This document shows positions 4,899-6,208 of a DNA stretch of 6,208 bases, one piece after another. The stretch is from Nanobdellota archaeon (GTDB lineage Archaea; Nanobdellota; Nanobdellia; Pacearchaeales; GW2011-AR1). Position 1 is the first letter of the stretch. Each line of letters starts with the position of its first letter. The stretch covers positions 1 to 6,208 of the forward strand of contig JAHIWJ010000116.1 of the NCBI GenBank assembly GCA_018816205.1. The letters run 5' to 3'. The notes under the pieces were generated by a model. That model was given only the letters and a program-made list of their open reading frames with translations, was not told where the DNA came from and did not search any database. The position numbers and the translations under genes were made by a program.

Positions 4899-5162
4899 TT
4901 ATTCTAAGTATTTTTTAGATTTTACCCACCATCTCTTCCAGGCGGCATCGAGTGAGATATTTTCTCTTTCTGCGATTTGCATTGATAGTATGATGATATC
5001 GATGAGTTTGTCTGATTTTTTAGATTTTGTTTTGGCTGTTTCGTATTCTTTAATTTCTTTTTTTAACCATCTTGTTAGCTTTTCTTTTGGCGTTCTTTCG
5101 AACTTTGCTTTTATCTCGAATTGATTTATTTTTCTGACTAAGTTATCGAAGTTAGTTTTCAT
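4899..5162 (-). CDS. Small MazG-like helical protein, possible nucleotide pyrophosphohydrolase
   Basis: An 87-residue, strongly charged, all-helical protein. The middle resembles MazG/dUTPase-type pyrophosphohydrolases, which use ExxE and ExxD helices to bind Mg and cleave NTPs or dNTPs to monophosphates. KKEIKEYETA (34-43) supplies E36-x2-E39, and SDKLIDIIILSMQIAEREN (50-68) resembles the second helix, with D55 in the metal-ligand place. ISLDAAWKRWWVKSKKYLE matches the usual end of such proteins. The position that is normally Glu in ExxD is Lys52, with Asp51 one residue earlier, so the metal site may be altered or the protein may not be an active enzyme. The start ATG overlaps the rhomboid stop by four bases (ATGA) and has no Shine-Dalgarno, so translation is probably coupled to the rhomboid gene. 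The fold assignment is moderate; function is uncertain. Confidence 0.62.
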   Translation of the reverse strand: MKTNFDNLVRKINQFEIKAKFERTPKEKLTRWLKKEIKEYETAKTKSKKSDKLIDIIILSMQIAERENISLDAAWKRWWVKSKKYLE

Positions 5163-6004
5163 CGGAACATTCTTTGTAGTTTTTCGACTTTTCTTTTGTA
5201 TTTTGATTTAAGGTAGAGGCCGAAGATTATGCCTGCGATGAAGCCGCCGAAGTGTGCGATGTTGCCGATTGGCAGCTCTACAAAAATGCTTAGGGCGACT
5301 AAGGGGATTATCGCGACAATCCATGCAGCCCAGAGCGGGAGCGTTATCGGCAGAGCTATGTTTTTCCTTCCCGGCTTGAAGGAGAAGATGGAGAACAGCA
5401 TGATGAATATGAGGGCTGTGGCAACTATGTTAATTATGGAGACTGCTCCCGGGAGAATTGCTCCGAGGAGATATTGGGCGAGAATTACAATGATAGGTCC
5501 GGCGATTAGATATAGTTTTGTTCTCGGGATAAGGATTGTTAAGATTCCCAGCAGGCCGAAGATTGCGCCAGAGGCGCCGACCATGGGGATTGCTGGATTT
5601 CCAAGAACCCGCATTCCTAAATCAGTGTTGCCGAATGTGAACGAGAGATATGCAGTCAGGGCTCCTGCGAAAATACCTGCAAGGATGTAAAACCAGAGGA
5701 ATCTTTTTCTGCCGATGATTCTTTCTGTTAGACTTCCGAGGAAGTAAAGCGAGAACATGTTGACAAACAAGTGGAAAAAGCCGGCGTGAACGAACATGTG
5801 GGTGACGAGGGTCCAGAGATATTTGCCGTGCATTATGTTTTCAGGTTTGAGCGAGATGTAATCTATATAATTTGGAAAGAATGCAAAAACGATGAAGCCG
5901 AATAATGAGATTATTGTTGTGACTAGAATTACCCAGACTGTTGTCGATAACAGGCTTAGGATTTCCAGAGGGTTGCTTTTTTTTCGATGAATTCTGTATC
6001 TCAT
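5159..6004 (-). CDS. Rhomboid family intramembrane serine protease
   Basis: A 281-residue rhomboid protease that would cut transmembrane substrates inside the membrane. The catalytic dyad is present: Ser145 in GASG (143-146) and His251 in GNIAHFGGFIAG (247-258). The HLFVNMFSLYFLG segment (78-90) provides His78 and Asn82 of the oxyanion region. An N-terminal helix at about 20-43 precedes the first rhomboid loop (IMHGKYLWTLVTHMFVHAGF, 57-76). About seven membrane segments are visible, with an extra hydrophobic stretch (186-240) between the Ser helix and the His helix. The C-terminus is basic and cytoplasmic. An in-frame TAA at 6013-6011 lies just before the ATG, so the start cannot be further upstream unless that stop is wrong. 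There is no Shine-Dalgarno directly ahead of the ATG, and no clear TATA box in the leader. It is followed by the MazG-like gene with an ATGA overlap. Substrates are unknown. Confidence 0.96.
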   Translation of the reverse strand: MRYRIHRKKSNPLEILSLLSTTVWVILVTTIISLFGFIVFAFFPNYIDYISLKPENIMHGKYLWTLVTHMFVHAGFFHLFVNMFSLYFLGSLTERIIGRKRFLWFYILAGIFAGALTAYLSFTFGNTDLGMRVLGNPAIPMVGASGAIFGLLGILTILIPRTKLYLIAGPIIVILAQYLLGAILPGAVSIINIVATALIFIMLFSIFSFKPGRKNIALPITLPLWAAWIVAIIPLVALSIFVELPIGNIAHFGGFIAGIIFGLYLKSKYKRKVEKLQRMFR

Positions 6005-6010
6005 TTCTTT

Positions 6011-6091
6011 TTAGAAAATGATTTCATTGCTCGCCGAAGGAGCGACTTTTCTTTCTTGTTTTTTTTCTTGGTGATTAGTGTTATTCCGCAC
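6011..6091 (-). CDS. Possible 26-aa GTG-start leader ORF before the rhomboid gene
   Basis: This small ORF starts with GTG at 6091, eight nt after AAGGAGG (6106-6100), the strongest Shine-Dalgarno match in the window. It encodes a charged peptide beginning MRNNTNHQEKKQERK and stops at 6013-6011, in the rhomboid frame and six nt before its ATG. Its GTG shares one base with the stop of the upstream transposase fragment (TAGTG). The main doubts are that the AAGGAGG also encodes Arg-Arg inside that fragment, and that the peptide has no recognisable family. It may serve to bring ribosomes to the rhomboid start, or may be chance. A run of eight A (6059-6066) lies within it; losing one A would change the frame so that a basic peptide ends at TGA overlapping the rhomboid ATG. 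Confidence 0.35.
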   Translation of the reverse strand: MRNNTNHQEKKQERKVAPSASNEIIF

Positions 6092-6208
6092 TAAACTCGC
6101 CTCCTTACACAAATATCGAATAACAAGTTAAAAACACTTTCGTTTCTGTGATTAAATCTGAATTCCATCTCTTTCAAGTAAAATGGATAATTATTTTTCT
6201 TGATTCCA
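6091..6208 (-). CDS. C-terminal fragment of an IS1595/ISXO2-like transposase
   Basis: Thirty-eight codons of an ORF run in from the right edge and end at TAG (6093-6091). The visible residues include YPFYLKEMEFRFNHRNESVF, which matches the end of DDE transposases of the IS1595 (ISXO2-like) family, where a YL-E-FRFN-R motif follows the last catalytic helix. From memory, DPANN genomes carry many such proteins with almost this wording. The catalytic DDE residues lie outside the window, so whether the gene is intact cannot be judged. No terminal inverted repeat is visible between its stop and the rhomboid gene; that stretch has no GGG or CCC. The element may be decayed, or the assignment may be wrong. 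Confidence 0.66.
   Translation of the reverse strand, partial: GIKKNNYPFYLKEMEFRFNHRNESVFNLLFDICVRRRV

Noticed and set aside
5229..5690. 153-codon plus-strand frame opposite the rhomboid gene
   Set aside because: An antisense shadow; the rhomboid catalytic motifs are on the minus strand.
1..6208. CRISPR array, tRNA, rRNA or long direct repeats
   Set aside because: I saw no regularly spaced repeats, no cloverleaf pattern and no rRNA-like sequence in the short intergenic gaps.

Overview
The window looks archaeal, most likely from a small-genome DPANN lineage (Woesearchaeota/Pacearchaeota-like). The reasons are a TrmB-family regulator, an archaeal SpoIIM-like (DUF95) membrane protein, TATA boxes placed for leaderless or nearly leaderless transcripts, dense gene packing with 1-7 nt overlaps, and what appears to be the tail of an IS1595/ISXO2-type transposase. 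No marker gene (rRNA, ribosomal protein) is present, so the lineage is an inference. All genes but one are on the minus strand.

Layout from low to high coordinates: (1) 1-84, the N-terminus of a gene cut by the window edge, starting with a signal-anchor helix and overlapping by 7 nt the end of (2) a membrane family-2 glycosyltransferase (78-1316). (3) A 193-nt gap, then a ScpB-like winged-helix condensin accessory protein (1510-2070) without ScpA beside it. (4) A 117-nt gap with a GC-rich hairpin and a 13-codon mini-ORF that has a Shine-Dalgarno-like sequence. (5) The most notable part: a three-gene operon read leftward from about 3457 (93-aa unknown, 108-aa unknown, then a tRNA-dependent cyclodipeptide synthase), each junction a TAATG stop/start overlap. 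(6) A 57-nt divergent promoter region with one near-symmetric TATA box and a 27-bp imperfect palindrome, followed by (7) a TrmB-family regulator on the plus strand (3515-4252). (8) Convergent to it, a SpoIIM-like membrane protein with its own leaderless-type promoter. (9) A small MazG-like protein coupled by ATGA to (10) a rhomboid intramembrane protease (5159-6004). (11) A short leader region with a GTG mini-ORF, and (12) the C-terminal end of a transposase running off the right edge.

Working model: the TrmB-type protein senses a small ligand and binds the palindrome between itself and the operon, controlling its own gene and the divergent operon. The operon's last gene would make a cyclic dipeptide from two aminoacyl-tRNAs. 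The two small upstream proteins resemble none of the known cyclodipeptide tailoring enzymes I recognise, so this could be an undescribed archaeal cyclodipeptide system. The cyclodipeptide synthase assignment rests on a full set of matching catalytic residues; the roles of the two small proteins and the regulatory wiring are inference. The remaining genes (glycosyltransferase, ScpB, SpoIIM-like, MazG-like, rhomboid) look like ordinary housekeeping and envelope functions.
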